The notes: a model not told the origin generated them from the letters alone. Shown: positions 51,280 through 59,929, counted from the first letter of the stretch. The stretch is DNA of 64,000 nt from an uncultured Eubacteriales bacterium (GCA_934486705.1 CAKSQS010000003.1:1-64000), one strand, 5' to 3'. A program made the numbers and translations.

Positions 51280-51998
51280 TTCGCACCTCCGAGCTGCAAG
51301 TCGTTCTCCAAGTATACGGTCAGATCACGGGGCATCAGAAGCCCCAATGTTTTAAGCCGTATAACCAAAGCCTGAAAGGATACGCCCATACAGTCAGCCA
51401 TTTTGCGAAGCTTCAGCTTGTCCTCCGGGGCAAAGACATTCCAACCGTATACGGGCAATCCATTCTCGCATTTGTACTTTCTCATAACCTTTCGCAAAAT
51501 AAATTGCGGCATAAGAAAAACCGACGAAAGCCTGTCGGCTTGCGTTTCGGAAAAAGACATCAATTCCTTTTGCTCTTTTATTGTATACACTCGCTCGGGA
51601 TCAAATTCGTTATGAAAGCACCCGACATCCTGCATAGGATTTTGTTTTGCAATAACGCTGTGCGCGCCCTCGTGTCCGAGTGTAAATCTGCGTCGGCTGC
51701 TTTCGTTTTCGTGGAGCAATACCTTGTCCATAACAACCGTTCCTTTCGGAAACACGACCTGTATTCGTTCCTCGTTACGGGAAACCCATAGCGGTCGCTT
51801 ACCGTTGGAAAGAAAGGCTATCTTGTTCGGATCATCTTCCGCAATGTTTTCGTAAACTACGGTAAGTCCCAAATAATCCGTAACCAAACCCTCTATATCC
51901 ACACATAGGGCGTTATAGCGTTTGGTCTTTCGGAGATACTCTCTTACGATTGTTTCACCGAGTTCTTCAAGTTCTCCGAATGAGATGTAGCTTCTCAA
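51276..51998 (-). CDS. ImmA/IrrE-family metallopeptidase
   Basis: A 240-residue protein with the zinc peptidase motif HEGAH (in RRRFTLGHEGAHSVIA) and the third acidic ligand in ETQADRLSSVFLMP. In ICEBs1, ImmA cleaves the element's repressor after DNA damage. Here it is coded downstream of a LexA-like repressor, separated by one small gene, so that repressor or another regulator on the element is a candidate substrate. It overlaps both neighbours by 4 bases. Confidence 0.9.
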   Translation of the reverse strand: MRSYISFGELEELGETIVREYLRKTKRYNALCVDIEGLVTDYLGLTVVYENIAEDDPNKIAFLSNGKRPLWVSRNEERIQVVFPKGTVVMDKVLLHENESSRRRFTLGHEGAHSVIAKQNPMQDVGCFHNEFDPERVYTIKEQKELMSFSETQADRLSSVFLMPQFILRKVMRKYKCENGLPVYGWNVFAPEDKLKLRKMADCMGVSFQALVIRLKTLGLLMPRDLTVYLENDLQLGGAK

Positions 51999-52249
51999 CC
52001 TGTGTCCACCTCCGTCTGAATCGGCTCAACATACCATTTGCCGCCGATTCGGTATAGATATTTTTCCGCACTACCGATCAATATCGTGTAGCGAATTTCT
52101 TCATACTCATCTTCGGAGGTGCAGCAGTGAAGCGTTTTTCGGATATCAAAGGCTCTGCCGTCGTGCCAATAAATCCGAACCGGCTTTATTGCACCGCCGA
52201 CGAGCACCTGATAATCTACATTGACATATACCTTTTCCAAGGTCAGCAC
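51995..52249 (-). CDS. small unknown protein of the SOS operon
   Basis: An 84-residue protein that I do not recognise by name. Predicted beta-rich: VYVNVDYQVLVGGAIKPVRIYWHDGRAFDIRKTLH, a pattern like a small SH3-type barrel, then RYTILIGSAEKYLYRIGGKWYVEP. A similar type of small gene often sits beside Y-family polymerases. It overlaps the ImmA gene by 4 bases and starts 13 bases after the LexA-like gene, with GGAGGTG as ribosome binding site. Confidence 0.7.
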   Translation of the reverse strand: MLTLEKVYVNVDYQVLVGGAIKPVRIYWHDGRAFDIRKTLHCCTSEDEYEEIRYTILIGSAEKYLYRIGGKWYVEPIQTEVDTG

Positions 52250-52262
52250 CTCCGTTTACAGC

Positions 52263-52871
52263 TTAAAGTCCTTTGATAACATTCTGTGCAACGCCTTGGA
52301 TTTGCAGGTCATAAACCTCAATATCCTTATATCCCTTTGCTTTGTTGGCAGAGCGAAGAACGGCACAGTTCTTTTTCTTATTCCAATAAAAGTATTTCAG
52401 ATTGTTCAGCCCCTCAAAAAGAGCCACAACAATATCTCCTTCATTTGCGTCCGTCTGCTTACGTACAACGATCCAATCGCCGTCCTCAATACCGGCATCA
52501 ACCATAGAATCTCCGTTTGCTTTGAGCAGAAAGAGGTCGCCCGTGCCGAACACGGTTTTCGGCAGCTTTACATATTCAAGCACCCGTTCTTCTTCGGGGA
52601 GTCCGATACCGCAGGAAACAGAGCAGTCAAGAATGACCGCATTGTTTCCCGGATCGGTATATTTGCGCGTAACATCGGTTTTGATTTCAGAGCCGTTATA
52701 ATCAATCATTCCGCGCTCAGCCATATCTTTTAAGTATCTGTATACCGTTGCCCTCGTCACGCCGACAGCGCCGGCAATTTCGGAGGTGGAGGGGGACTTC
52801 CAATATTCGAGGTAGTATCCTTCTGCAAACTTTTTGATTTCATTCATAAGGTCAGTGTTTTTAGAACGCAT
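52263..52871 (-). CDS. LexA-like repressor (HTH + S24 peptidase)
   Basis: A 202-residue protein. The N-terminal winged helix is FAEGYYLEYWKSPSTSEIAGAVGVTRATVYRYLKDMAE. The C-terminal S24 peptidase domain has a Cys-Gly cleavage site (VSCGIGLP, residues 87-88), catalytic serine in GDSMVDAGIEDGD (122) and lysine in NNLKYF (159), as in LexA and UmuD. Self-cleavage on RecA filaments would relieve repression. Two operator-like palindromes lie in its own promoter (52888-52914 and 52925-52941), so it very likely represses this mutasome operon. GGAGG is 7 bases before the ATG. Confidence 0.93.
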   Translation of the reverse strand: MRSKNTDLMNEIKKFAEGYYLEYWKSPSTSEIAGAVGVTRATVYRYLKDMAERGMIDYNGSEIKTDVTRKYTDPGNNAVILDCSVSCGIGLPEEERVLEYVKLPKTVFGTGDLFLLKANGDSMVDAGIEDGDWIVVRKQTDANEGDIVVALFEGLNNLKYFYWNKKKNCAVLRSANKAKGYKDIEVYDLQIQGVAQNVIKGL

Positions 52872-52887
52872 TTTTTCGTCCTCCGTT

Positions 52888-52914
52888 CTATCTGATACAG
52901 TCCGTATCGGATAG
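52888..52914 (-). promoter_or_regulatory. operator palindrome 2 of the LexA-like repressor
   Basis: CTATCTGATAC and GTATCGGATAG (11-base arms, one mismatch) around a 5-base centre, in the 5' leader of the repressor gene. It shares the TATCxGA core with the site in the promoter spacer. Confidence 0.75.
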
Positions 52915-52918
52915 ATGT

Positions 52919-52947
52919 ATTATATCAGAAAGTTTCAGATATTGCAA
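52919..52947 (-). promoter_or_regulatory. SOS promoter with operator in the spacer
   Basis: Minus strand TTGCAA (52947-52942), a 17-base spacer and a perfect TATAAT (52924-52919). The spacer, with its flanking bases, forms the imperfect palindrome TATCTGAAA-C-TTTCTGATA, which would let a bound repressor exclude RNA polymerase. Confidence 0.85.
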
Positions 52948-52955
52948 TAGGCAAA

Positions 52956-52989
52956 AAGAGAGTTGGTAGGTTTTTCTACCAACTCTCTT
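52956..52989 (-). terminator. terminator of the WYL regulator gene
   Basis: AAGAGAGTTGGTAG and CTACCAACTCTCTT make a perfect 14-base stem followed by TTTTT on the minus strand, 35 bases after the WYL gene ends. Confidence 0.9.
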
Positions 52990-53023
52990 GAAAATTCTTT
53001 TTGTTCGGCTTAAAATAAGGCTT

Positions 53024-53986
53024 TCAGCCCTCATCAAGCGCTTTGCCCAAAGCCGACTTATACTCATTTACGACCTGCTGAGGCGAAGTAATCTTTATTT
53101 TTCCGGCAAAACCGAATACCCAACCGAAGAAAGTAGGGCTTACGGAAACCTTTACCTCTGCCACAAAGCCGTCATCACAAGACTCTGTAAATACATCTTT
53201 TCCAAAGCGGTCGATAATTACCTTCATCATATCTGCGGTGCATTTCAAGCGCACGGTTTCCATTTTACCGTCATACATTGCGATAATGCTTTTGAGAAAG
53301 GCGACAGGCTCAAAATCCGCAGGCTCTTTTACCGATGGAATATCCGTCGCTTCCGCTTTTGCAATACGGTCAACACGGAACTTTACGATTTTTTCGTGCC
53401 GTTCGGAATATCCGAGGACATAATATCTGTCATCGTGCCAGAGCATTGCATAAGGGGAGAACTCATAGATGCAGCCGTTATGCTTATACACCTTTTTCTT
53501 TTCAGCCGTGTATTCTATGTATTTGAAGCGTATGCGTTTACGGTCATTGATTGCCTTATGAATCAGATCAACAGTATAGTAGAGCGTCCTGCTGTCGCTT
53601 TTCACTCTGCCGTCCACATAAAGGTGTCTGTTTAATTCCGACGCTTGGTGTACACTCGCCATATCATATAACTTGCTGACAAGGCTGTTGCTTTGCGAAG
53701 CCGAGATAAAGCGCGATGATTCCACCGCATCTACGAGCAGTTTGAGTTCCGGCAATTCAAATGAGCGCTGACCTATAAAGTACCTGTTCGGAGAGCTTTT
53801 CACGCAGACTATATCTATTCCGAACTCTGTAAGCTGTTCTATATCCGGCATAAGTGCATGGCGTTCGACCTTAATATCCTCACTTGCGAGAGCAGAGAGG
53901 ATGTCTGAAACGGTTGCGGGATGCTCCTCGTCGCTGTTCTCCCAAAGATATTTTAAAACATATAAGGTTCGGTCTTTTGCCGCCAT
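53024..53986 (-). CDS. WYL-domain transcriptional regulator
   Basis: A 320-residue protein with an N-terminal helix-turn-helix (RTLYVLKYLWENSDEEHPATVSDILSAL) and a WYL domain in the middle (KRIRFKYIEYTAEKKKVYKHNGCIYEFSPYAMLWHDDRYYVLGYSERH). A C-terminal WCX-like region follows. WYL proteins sense nucleic acid or small ligands and often regulate defence or damage-response genes on mobile elements. It has its own terminator and lies upstream of the SOS operon, so it may control this or other element genes. Confidence 0.9.
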   Translation of the reverse strand: MAAKDRTLYVLKYLWENSDEEHPATVSDILSALASEDIKVERHALMPDIEQLTEFGIDIVCVKSSPNRYFIGQRSFELPELKLLVDAVESSRFISASQSNSLVSKLYDMASVHQASELNRHLYVDGRVKSDSRTLYYTVDLIHKAINDRKRIRFKYIEYTAEKKKVYKHNGCIYEFSPYAMLWHDDRYYVLGYSERHEKIVKFRVDRIAKAEATDIPSVKEPADFEPVAFLKSIIAMYDGKMETVRLKCTADMMKVIIDRFGKDVFTESCDDGFVAEVKVSVSPTFFGWVFGFAGKIKITSPQQVVNEYKSALGKALDEG

Positions 53987-54098
53987 AAGCTTGTCCTCCG
54001 GATCAACTGATTACTTAATAATTATATCACAATCCGGGGTGTTTGACAACATCGACTGAGTTTTGAGTTTCCCCATTTTTGACGAGTAAAAGTGAATA

Positions 54099-54130
54099 AA
54101 CCCCGGTAAACAAGGGCGTTTACCGGGGTT
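54099..54130. repeat. perfect 13-base hairpin
   Basis: AACCCCGGTAAAC and GTTTACCGGGGTT around a 6-base loop, upstream of a transposase remnant. It may be a terminator or part of an IS end. Confidence 0.75.
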
Positions 54131-54230
54131 GCAAAAATGAAATTTCAGGTATAAAAACAGTGCAAAATCCTTTCAAAAATGGTATAATGTAGTTATCAAA
54201 AAAACAAACACCAAGAAAGGGTTTTGCACC

Positions 54231-54345
54231 ATGACACAGTATACCACACTTAATCACAATTTGAAAAGAGGAATTTTAAGATTTTCTGAAATAATTTCAA
54301 AAGATTTTTCAAAACCGTTTCAAAAATTCATTACACATATAAATG
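54231..54345 (+). pseudogene. DDE transposase N-terminal fragment (IS4-like)
   Basis: The first 38 codons (MTQYTTLNHNLKRGILRFSE, then ISKDFSKPFQKFITHI) look like the conserved start of a Firmicutes DDE transposase of the IS4-like group. After about base 54345 the similarity stops and unrelated sequence follows, so only the 5' end survives. A promoter-like TATAAT (54182-54187) and AAGAAAGGG upstream of the ATG belong to the original IS. Confidence 0.6.
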
Positions 54346-54429
54346 CTAAACTAAAAATGCACAAAAACGCCAACTCAAAATGTACAATTCTGGCGAAGCA
54401 CCGCCTTGAGGAGTATACTCCTCTCTGGA

Positions 54430-54591
54430 GGTGCGAATAAGAACGAGCGAAAGGACATTTTAGAGAGGGTGAAGCATTTAATGAAAGAGAATTCTGAAAT
54501 AAAGGTAAACTGCTCAAAACTGGCACGCCAACTTAACTGCGACCGCCGAACTGTTAGCCGGTATATTTATATAACAAGAAGTCGAATGTGA
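54430..54591 (+). pseudogene. IS21-type transposase N-terminal fragment
   Basis: An HTH segment (ILERVKHLMKENSEIKVNCS, then KLARQLNCDRRTVSRYIY) matches the start of IstA-like IS21 transposases. It stops after about 50 residues, where the sequence moves directly into a different, decayed gene. No integrase core domain is present. Confidence 0.6.
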
Positions 54592-54622
54592 CACATCTAA
54601 AAACGAAGAAAGACGGATTTTT

Positions 54623-55367
54623 GTGGAGATAAACGGTGTACGCACATATGCCGATTTTTTGGTTAAGGATAGCTTTGAAGAAATTTTGAACAAAAGAATA
54701 AGCTTTATTGTCGATAAACAGCAATATCACAGAGCCGGAAGTCCGCTTGACGGTGCGTTTTTGATTTACGACAACAAGGAAGAACATATGATTTTTGAGG
54801 ATTGTATTGCCGACCACAACGCATGCAGGGAAAGAATAGGCATGGGACTTTTGATTGCAAGATATTTGCAATCACACAGAAACAAGAAATTTTATGACGT
54901 TTTAATGAGTTATATTGCATTTGTAAAGCGTAATTTTACGACAGTGACAGTGGATATGTGTATAACACGGTGGGAAAGAATAAGACACAAGTGCGTCTTT
55001 ATAATGCACCGTGGGTGAGTACGTTGTTTACGGAAATGTATTATCTGACGGGCGACAAGGGTTATCTCAATGAAGTTTTAAAGTTACTTGAAGTGTACTA
55101 TGAAATTGGCGGTGCTAAATTTTACCCGAATGGAATTTCGATGCTGCGCACCGCAAATGCTTTCAAAGTTGTAAATATGATATGATTTATAAAATGTACA
55201 AAAATCATGTTGACAATATGGTGTCAAACGGAAGTTCATATCCTAAGCACGAGGTTAACTACGAGCAGACTATCGTATCGCCTGCCGCAATATTTGTATC
55301 CGAATTTGCATCGCTGTCGGGAGAAAAAAGATATGCGCAGAGTGCAAAAGAACATATTGAGATATGA
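54623..55367 (+). pseudogene. decayed glycosidase-like gene, several frameshifts
   Basis: Three overlapping pieces in three frames continue one protein: 54623-~54950 (EINGVRTYADFLVKDSFEEI, ADHNACRERIGMGLLIARYL), ~54951-55185 (YNTVGKNKTQVRLYNAPWVS, TLFTEMYYLTGDKGYLNEVL) and 55182-55367 (HVDNMVSNGSSYPKHEVNYE, VSPAAIFVSEFASLSGEKRY). The pattern of paired helices resembles an alpha/alpha six-hairpin glycosidase. Both ends are missing, and an IS110 insertion begins just after it. It is certainly not functional. Confidence 0.75.
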
Positions 55368-55407
55368 AACCCGGGTCAGCAAACTTTCGCTAAAAATATT
55401 TTTTTGA

Positions 55408-55545
55408 TATAATAACCTCGCAGATTCGGTAAACTACAGAACCCGTGGAGGTGAGCGGCGGGGCTGTATATCGGCCAACCCCGCATATTTATATGGTTCG
55501 GTTGTTCGTTAAGGCATCAACGAATGGCGCAAGAAACAGCCCGTA
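55408..55545 (+). ncRNA. candidate IS110 bridge RNA
   Basis: IS110 elements of this group code a structured guide RNA in the non-coding end upstream of the transposase. Here TATAAT (55408-55413) is followed by two stem-loops: GCGGGG/CCCCGC (55458-55463 with 55479-55484), enclosing an unpaired 15-base loop, and TTCGTT/AACGAA (55505-55510 with 55519-55524), enclosing AAGGCATC. GGGCTGT (55461-55467) could also pair with ACAGCCC (55536-55542). The two loops are the expected places for target and donor recognition; ends are estimated. Confidence 0.55.
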
Positions 55546-55628
55546 AACTTATCTCTTTCAAATCGACTCGATTTTGCTGAACAACCAGTCAATGCCGAAT
55601 CTTCAAAATACTTTATCCTGGAGGTTTT

Positions 55629-56888
55629 ATGGCATTTAAAATTTTTCGTAAAAACTGTTGCGGACTTGATGTCCACAAGACTTGGATCTATGCTTGCATT
55701 GGTATTACCGATACAAACGGTCGTACAGAATACAAACAGGCTCGCTTTTCCTCATTCTCTAAAGGATTGACGGAATTGGCTGATTGGCTTGCAAAATATT
55801 CTTGTACCGAGGTTTGTATGGAATCTACCGGAAAGTATTGGATTCCCGTGTTCAACATCCTTGAAAAATCTTGTTTTGTGACTCTCGCTCATCCAAAATA
55901 CACCAAACCGCAAAAAGGAAACAAAACTGACCGCAAAGACGCTAAATGGATTTGTGACCTGTTTATGTGCGATATGATAAAGCCGAGTTTTATTCCGCCG
56001 GCGGATATCCGTCAGCTTAGGGACTTAGTACGCTACCGAACAAAGCTGACAAATATCCTTACCGGCGAAAAAAACCGTGCTCTAAACTGTCTTACGGTTT
56101 CAAACCTAAAACTTGACGATGTGTTTTCCGACGTGTTTGGCAAATCCTCACGTTCCATCATCAGTTACATTTTAGAACATCCGGGTCAAAGCTTTGATGT
56201 TACACCCTTTGTTGACAAGCATTGCAAAAAGCCTATTGAAGGAATTCAGGCTGCTGTTGACGGCGCTATCTCCCGCGAACAGGCCGCAAAACTCAAAGAG
56301 TGTCTGCGCCACATTGACGAAATTCGCGCTCATAAACAAAATATTGAGCTTGAAATTCAACGCTTAGCCGAACCGTATGCTTATGCTCTTGAATTGCTGC
56401 GAACTATTCCGGGCTTGAATTCCGACCCCATTACCGCAATTTCTGTCATTTCCGAAATTGGTGCGGATATGTCCGTTTTCCCAACTTCAAAACATCTTGT
56501 TCCCTGGGCAGGATGTTGTCCACGTAATGACAAAAGCGATTCTAAGGTTAAATCCACCAGTATCTCAAGAGCCGGCACTTATTTCAAGCCTTTGCTTGTT
56601 CAGGTTTCCAATGCCCTGATCCGTTCAGACAAAAACCCCGAATTTAAAGAACGATACCGCAGGCTTAAGGCTCGCCGCGGGCACAGAAAAGCTGTTATTG
56701 CTATTTGCCGTATGCTCCTGACCGCTATCTGGAACATACTCTCCAAGCTTGAGCCTTATTCCCCGAACGGTTATCTTAAGGATAAGATTACAGAACATTC
56801 TGTCCTAATCTCTAAAGCCGAAGATCTTGCGCTGCTTCGTAAAAGAGATTATATTTTCAAGGATGAGGTTGCCGCTTCATCTTCTTGA
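55629..56888 (+). CDS. IS110-family transposase
   Basis: A 419-residue DEDD recombinase with all family parts: GLDVHK with the first aspartate, CMESTGKYW with the glutamate, KTDRKDAKWICDL with the next acidic residues, a coiled-coil middle (REQAAKLKECLRHIDEIRAHKQNIELEI), and the Tnp_20 domain LLRTIPGLNSDPITAISVISEIG and VPWAGCCPRNDKSDSKVKSTSISRAG, which carries the serine needed for strand exchange. GGAGG precedes the ATG. No lesions are visible, so it is probably active. The element inserted into or beside a decayed gene. Confidence 0.95.
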   Translation: MAFKIFRKNCCGLDVHKTWIYACIGITDTNGRTEYKQARFSSFSKGLTELADWLAKYSCTEVCMESTGKYWIPVFNILEKSCFVTLAHPKYTKPQKGNKTDRKDAKWICDLFMCDMIKPSFIPPADIRQLRDLVRYRTKLTNILTGEKNRALNCLTVSNLKLDDVFSDVFGKSSRSIISYILEHPGQSFDVTPFVDKHCKKPIEGIQAAVDGAISREQAAKLKECLRHIDEIRAHKQNIELEIQRLAEPYAYALELLRTIPGLNSDPITAISVISEIGADMSVFPTSKHLVPWAGCCPRNDKSDSKVKSTSISRAGTYFKPLLVQVSNALIRSDKNPEFKERYRRLKARRGHRKAVIAICRMLLTAIWNILSKLEPYSPNGYLKDKITEHSVLISKAEDLALLRKRDYIFKDEVAASSS

Positions 56889-57271
56889 CCTTAACCGCTT
56901 TCTAAACTTTCTTTTGGCCGCCTTATTGACGGCTTGTTTGTTATGCTATTTTTTTGATCGTGTGAATACTCATTTTGTTTCAAACTTTGACCTCCTTGAA
57001 ATCTTGTGCTATAATCATATCAAAGAGGCATCATGTCGGCAAATGTGCGGAGAAATATGTGATCCATCAGCCGAATTTCTAATATGAATTTTAGGTTGGT
57101 TATGAACATCCGCACCAAATAGAATATTCATAAGGAATTTTACTTATGAATACTCGATTTTTCTTATATTTGATCTGTTTGTTTGATCTGCACGGTCAAT
57201 ATTGTATGCAATGACGGTCTTTTAATGCCTTGTTTCTGAGAGACTCTCAAAAACAAGGCATTCGATTATCA
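56889..57271. other. non-coding stretch after the IS110 transposase
   Basis: About 380 bases without a convincing gene. The first part should contain the right end of the IS; I cannot fix the boundary because IS110 elements lack clear inverted ends. A TATAAT occurs at 57010-57015. The last part holds the hairpin at 57224-57262. Confidence 0.5.
57224..57262. terminator. hairpin after the AGE-family gene
   Basis: AATGCCTTGTTT and AAACAAGGCATT form a 12-base stem extended by GAGAG/CTCTC pairs. It lies 10 bases beyond the stop of the minus-strand epimerase gene. T-tracts on both strands are poor, so termination strength is uncertain. Confidence 0.6.
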
Positions 57272-58393
57272 TTATAAAACCGTTTTCCCGTTTTCTATTC
57301 TGTCAATCAGAAGTATCATACGCGGAATGTGAAACGGACCTTTAAAGATGTTTCCTTTTAATGTGTTGGCAACCGTTCCGTCGTAATGCAAATAGCCGTA
57401 CCACTCCCCGGAGTCATTATCGGCAAAATGTGTAAAGGCATATTCTTTTATCTTTTTATACCATACCGAATATTTTTCTTCCTTAAAAATCTCATGGCAT
57501 AACCTGTTGGCGATCATAGCCTCACACTGCGGCCACCATAACTGCATATCCCATTCCAGCGCCGTGGCCGGTTTATCAAGGCAATCGCAAAAGGCGATAA
57601 TTCCGCCGTTTCTGTAACCGAGCCTCATAGATATGTCAATAATATTTTTGCCCGCCGACATTAAGCTTGCGTCGTTTTTGTGCTGGCCCTCTGCCATTAA
57701 AAACCATGCCGCCTCCAGGCTGTGGCCCGGATTAAGTATTCTTCCGGTAGGCGTATTTATAAACGCACCGTTTAATCCGATATTTTCGAGCAAACCGTAT
57801 TCGGTGTTGTGCTTCAGTATTTTTCCTATTGTCTCATTTACGATTTTGTCATATTTACCGTAATTGATTTTACGTAAAATCTGTGCCGTGGAAAGCATAA
57901 TCATTGACGGTGAAAGCGCGTCGTACGGTGCGGTATCGGGGTTGAATTTAGGCGTTGTCAATTCGGGGTGACTGTAAAGCCTGTATGCAATATCAAAATA
58001 TTTTTCTGCAAGAAACCTTGCTTGCGGATCGCCGCTTGCCAGCCAGTATTCGCAGCATCCGATTGCGGCAAATGTCTCGCTGAAATAGTAACGGCGCTTT
58101 TGAATTTCTTTACCATCGCGTGTAACCGTAAAATACATTCTGCCGTTTTCATCTCCGCACATAGGCAGAAACTCATAAATTTTCTTTGCCGCCGTCAGGT
58201 AATCCTCATTTTTCAGACCGTTATTATATGCATAAGAAAAAATGTATAACGCCCTGCCCTGAAACCAGACGCTCTTTTCTTCGCCGTAAATGTTACCGCC
58301 CTTATCAAGACAGGTGAAAATTCCGCCGTATTCCTCATCAATTGCGTGTTCAAGCCAAAAGGGTAAAATGTTTTCCGTTAAGTATTTTATCAC
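57272..58393 (-). CDS. AGE-family sugar 2-epimerase/isomerase
   Basis: A 373-residue alpha/alpha-barrel protein of the N-acylglucosamine 2-epimerase/cellobiose 2-epimerase family. Key parts: FWLEHAIDEEYGGIFTCLDKGG, KSVWFQGRALYIFSYAYN with the substrate arginine, NPGHSLEAAWFLM with a catalytic histidine, LEWDMQLWWPQCEAMIAN, and a late histidine in KGPFHIPRMIL. Members act on GlcNAc/ManNAc or on cellobiose/mannobiose. The GH130 gene 4 kb away favours a mannoside route, but the two functions cannot be told apart here. Confidence 0.9.
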   Translation of the reverse strand: MIKYLTENILPFWLEHAIDEEYGGIFTCLDKGGNIYGEEKSVWFQGRALYIFSYAYNNGLKNEDYLTAAKKIYEFLPMCGDENGRMYFTVTRDGKEIQKRRYYFSETFAAIGCCEYWLASGDPQARFLAEKYFDIAYRLYSHPELTTPKFNPDTAPYDALSPSMIMLSTAQILRKINYGKYDKIVNETIGKILKHNTEYGLLENIGLNGAFINTPTGRILNPGHSLEAAWFLMAEGQHKNDASLMSAGKNIIDISMRLGYRNGGIIAFCDCLDKPATALEWDMQLWWPQCEAMIANRLCHEIFKEEKYSVWYKKIKEYAFTHFADNDSGEWYGYLHYDGTVANTLKGNIFKGPFHIPRMILLIDRIENGKTVL

Positions 58394-58433
58394 TGTTTAT
58401 CCTCCTCATATAATATCCTTGAATTTTGCTTTA

Positions 58434-59786
58434 TTATACAAAGTCCACACAGGGCATAAGCGCCGTTTGACAGAGTATATCGTCAACAGAGCGGTTGCTG
58501 TCCCACAGCATTTGGGCGCACAGCGCTATGGGGTAATTTATCAAATTTTCAAACATACCGTCCTCAACAAGGCAGGTAATAATTGCGTCCTCACGAAGCT
58601 CTTGAATCAACCGAAGGGCATATTCGGCGTTTTTAATCCAATATGCCTGAGTATAACGCAAAATTTTCTTTTGCCGCTCCGTTCTTTGATTGATATATTC
58701 TTTTTCTGCGACGCCCATTATATAATTGCCCCTCAAATGCTCAAATCGCGACCAATCAAGGCAGATATTTCCTTTAAGAACGGCGCCGAATCCGCCGCTG
58801 TCGCGTAAATTTTGAAGTTGATTGTTTAATACAAGCGTTTGATCGAAGTCTTCAACCCTTGCAGGCGAATAATTATACGGAAACGAGCCCGCGTCCTCCC
58901 AGATTACGGAAACTTTGGGATTTACCGTTTTTATAACATCCAGTCTGTTGATAACCGAGCCTGCATGCAAACCGAATAATAATTTTATATCAGGGTGCTT
59001 TTCTAATAACCGTGCCGCCGTTCGGTTTACCAAATCCACCACTGCCTCGGCGATAACCACACCGTTAACCGTATCTATTGTATGCTCGGTAAATGACTGA
59101 AAATATATTCCGTCGCAGTTTAAATCGGCATATTTCAGCTCATATTCCCGAATGATGTCTTCGGAAATACGCACAATTGACGGCTCTGCTACAAGCTCCT
59201 CAAGCTTATCGCACTGTTGATCGTCCCAGCCCCATGAATATCCCAAATATATTTTTATACCGTTGATATGCGCATAGGAAATCACATCGGATATGTTAAG
59301 CGGCAGATAGTCGTTCCATATAATTAGGGTATTCAATTTCAATTCCGTCATATTATCTATAAAGCGCCGATAATCGTATACGGTGTATCCCCATAGCCAG
59401 ATGCCACGCTCCTTAATCATTGCTTTGGCGGTATATTTATACGACTTAAAGGGTTGGCTGAATAAAGGATGAAAATAGTAAACTGGATTATGCTGCCCCG
59501 CGTCCTCGGCATATGGCAGATAAATGTTTTTAAAATCCACTACTCCGTACAGCAAATATATTTCGTCCTGCCCTGTGATTTCAATTCTTTGATTTTCTCC
59601 GTCGTTTTCACTTACATTGACGGTCAGACCCTCGGTATCGGGTTGCACCGAAAGCTTTATTATGTTAAAATTACTGTCCTCCTCTGTCGAACAAATAAGG
59701 TTATAGTCAAGATAAGGACTGACGACGGCATACATTTTTTGAACCGCACGGCAGTATGTATCGTAAACCAGCATCCATTTTTTCAT
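58434..59786 (-). CDS. uncharacterised TIM-barrel hydrolase-like protein
   Basis: A 450-residue protein with a small N-terminal beta domain and a central region resembling the (beta/alpha)8 barrel of GH20/GH67-type enzymes: MIKERGIWLWGYTVYDYRRFIDNM, NTLIIWNDYLPLNISDVI, YAHINGIKIYLGYSWGW, YADLNCDGIYFQSFTEHT and HPDIKLLFGLHAGS. FTEH at the barrel end could hold the acid/base residue. There is no signal peptide, so it would act inside the cell on imported sugar. ATG 59786 has GGAGG 8 bases upstream. It lies 40 bases before the epimerase gene and shares its direction. Confidence 0.7.
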   Translation of the reverse strand: MKKWMLVYDTYCRAVQKMYAVVSPYLDYNLICSTEEDSNFNIIKLSVQPDTEGLTVNVSENDGENQRIEITGQDEIYLLYGVVDFKNIYLPYAEDAGQHNPVYYFHPLFSQPFKSYKYTAKAMIKERGIWLWGYTVYDYRRFIDNMTELKLNTLIIWNDYLPLNISDVISYAHINGIKIYLGYSWGWDDQQCDKLEELVAEPSIVRISEDIIREYELKYADLNCDGIYFQSFTEHTIDTVNGVVIAEAVVDLVNRTAARLLEKHPDIKLLFGLHAGSVINRLDVIKTVNPKVSVIWEDAGSFPYNYSPARVEDFDQTLVLNNQLQNLRDSGGFGAVLKGNICLDWSRFEHLRGNYIMGVAEKEYINQRTERQKKILRYTQAYWIKNAEYALRLIQELREDAIITCLVEDGMFENLINYPIALCAQMLWDSNRSVDDILCQTALMPCVDFV

Positions 59787-59885
59787 ACAGCGCACCTCCT
59801 GCTTTTTAATATAAATTATATTTACTTTTATGCTGAAAAACAACCCGAATATTTACATATTTTTTAACCTATATTGACTTATTAT

Positions 59886-59929
59886 AAAAAGCACTCGGTT
59901 CAACTTTTTTGTTAAACCGAGTGCTTTTT
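59886..59929. terminator. bidirectional terminator overlapping the AraC stop
   Basis: AAAAAGCACTCGGTT and AACCGAGTGCTTTTT form a perfect 15-base stem with a 14-base loop. The loop holds the stop codon of the AraC-type gene, and one arm encodes its last residues. Confidence 0.9.

Noticed and set aside
40815..53986. A new anti-phage defence island
   Set aside because: MazF, WYL, ImmA and a helicase nearby can occur in defence islands, but no nuclease, reverse transcriptase, NTPase-effector or restriction gene is present. The content fits an integrative element with an SOS mutasome.
56827..57087. 86-codon frame after the IS110 transposase
   Set aside because: It begins inside the transposase gene in another frame and shows no family pattern; probably non-coding IS end.
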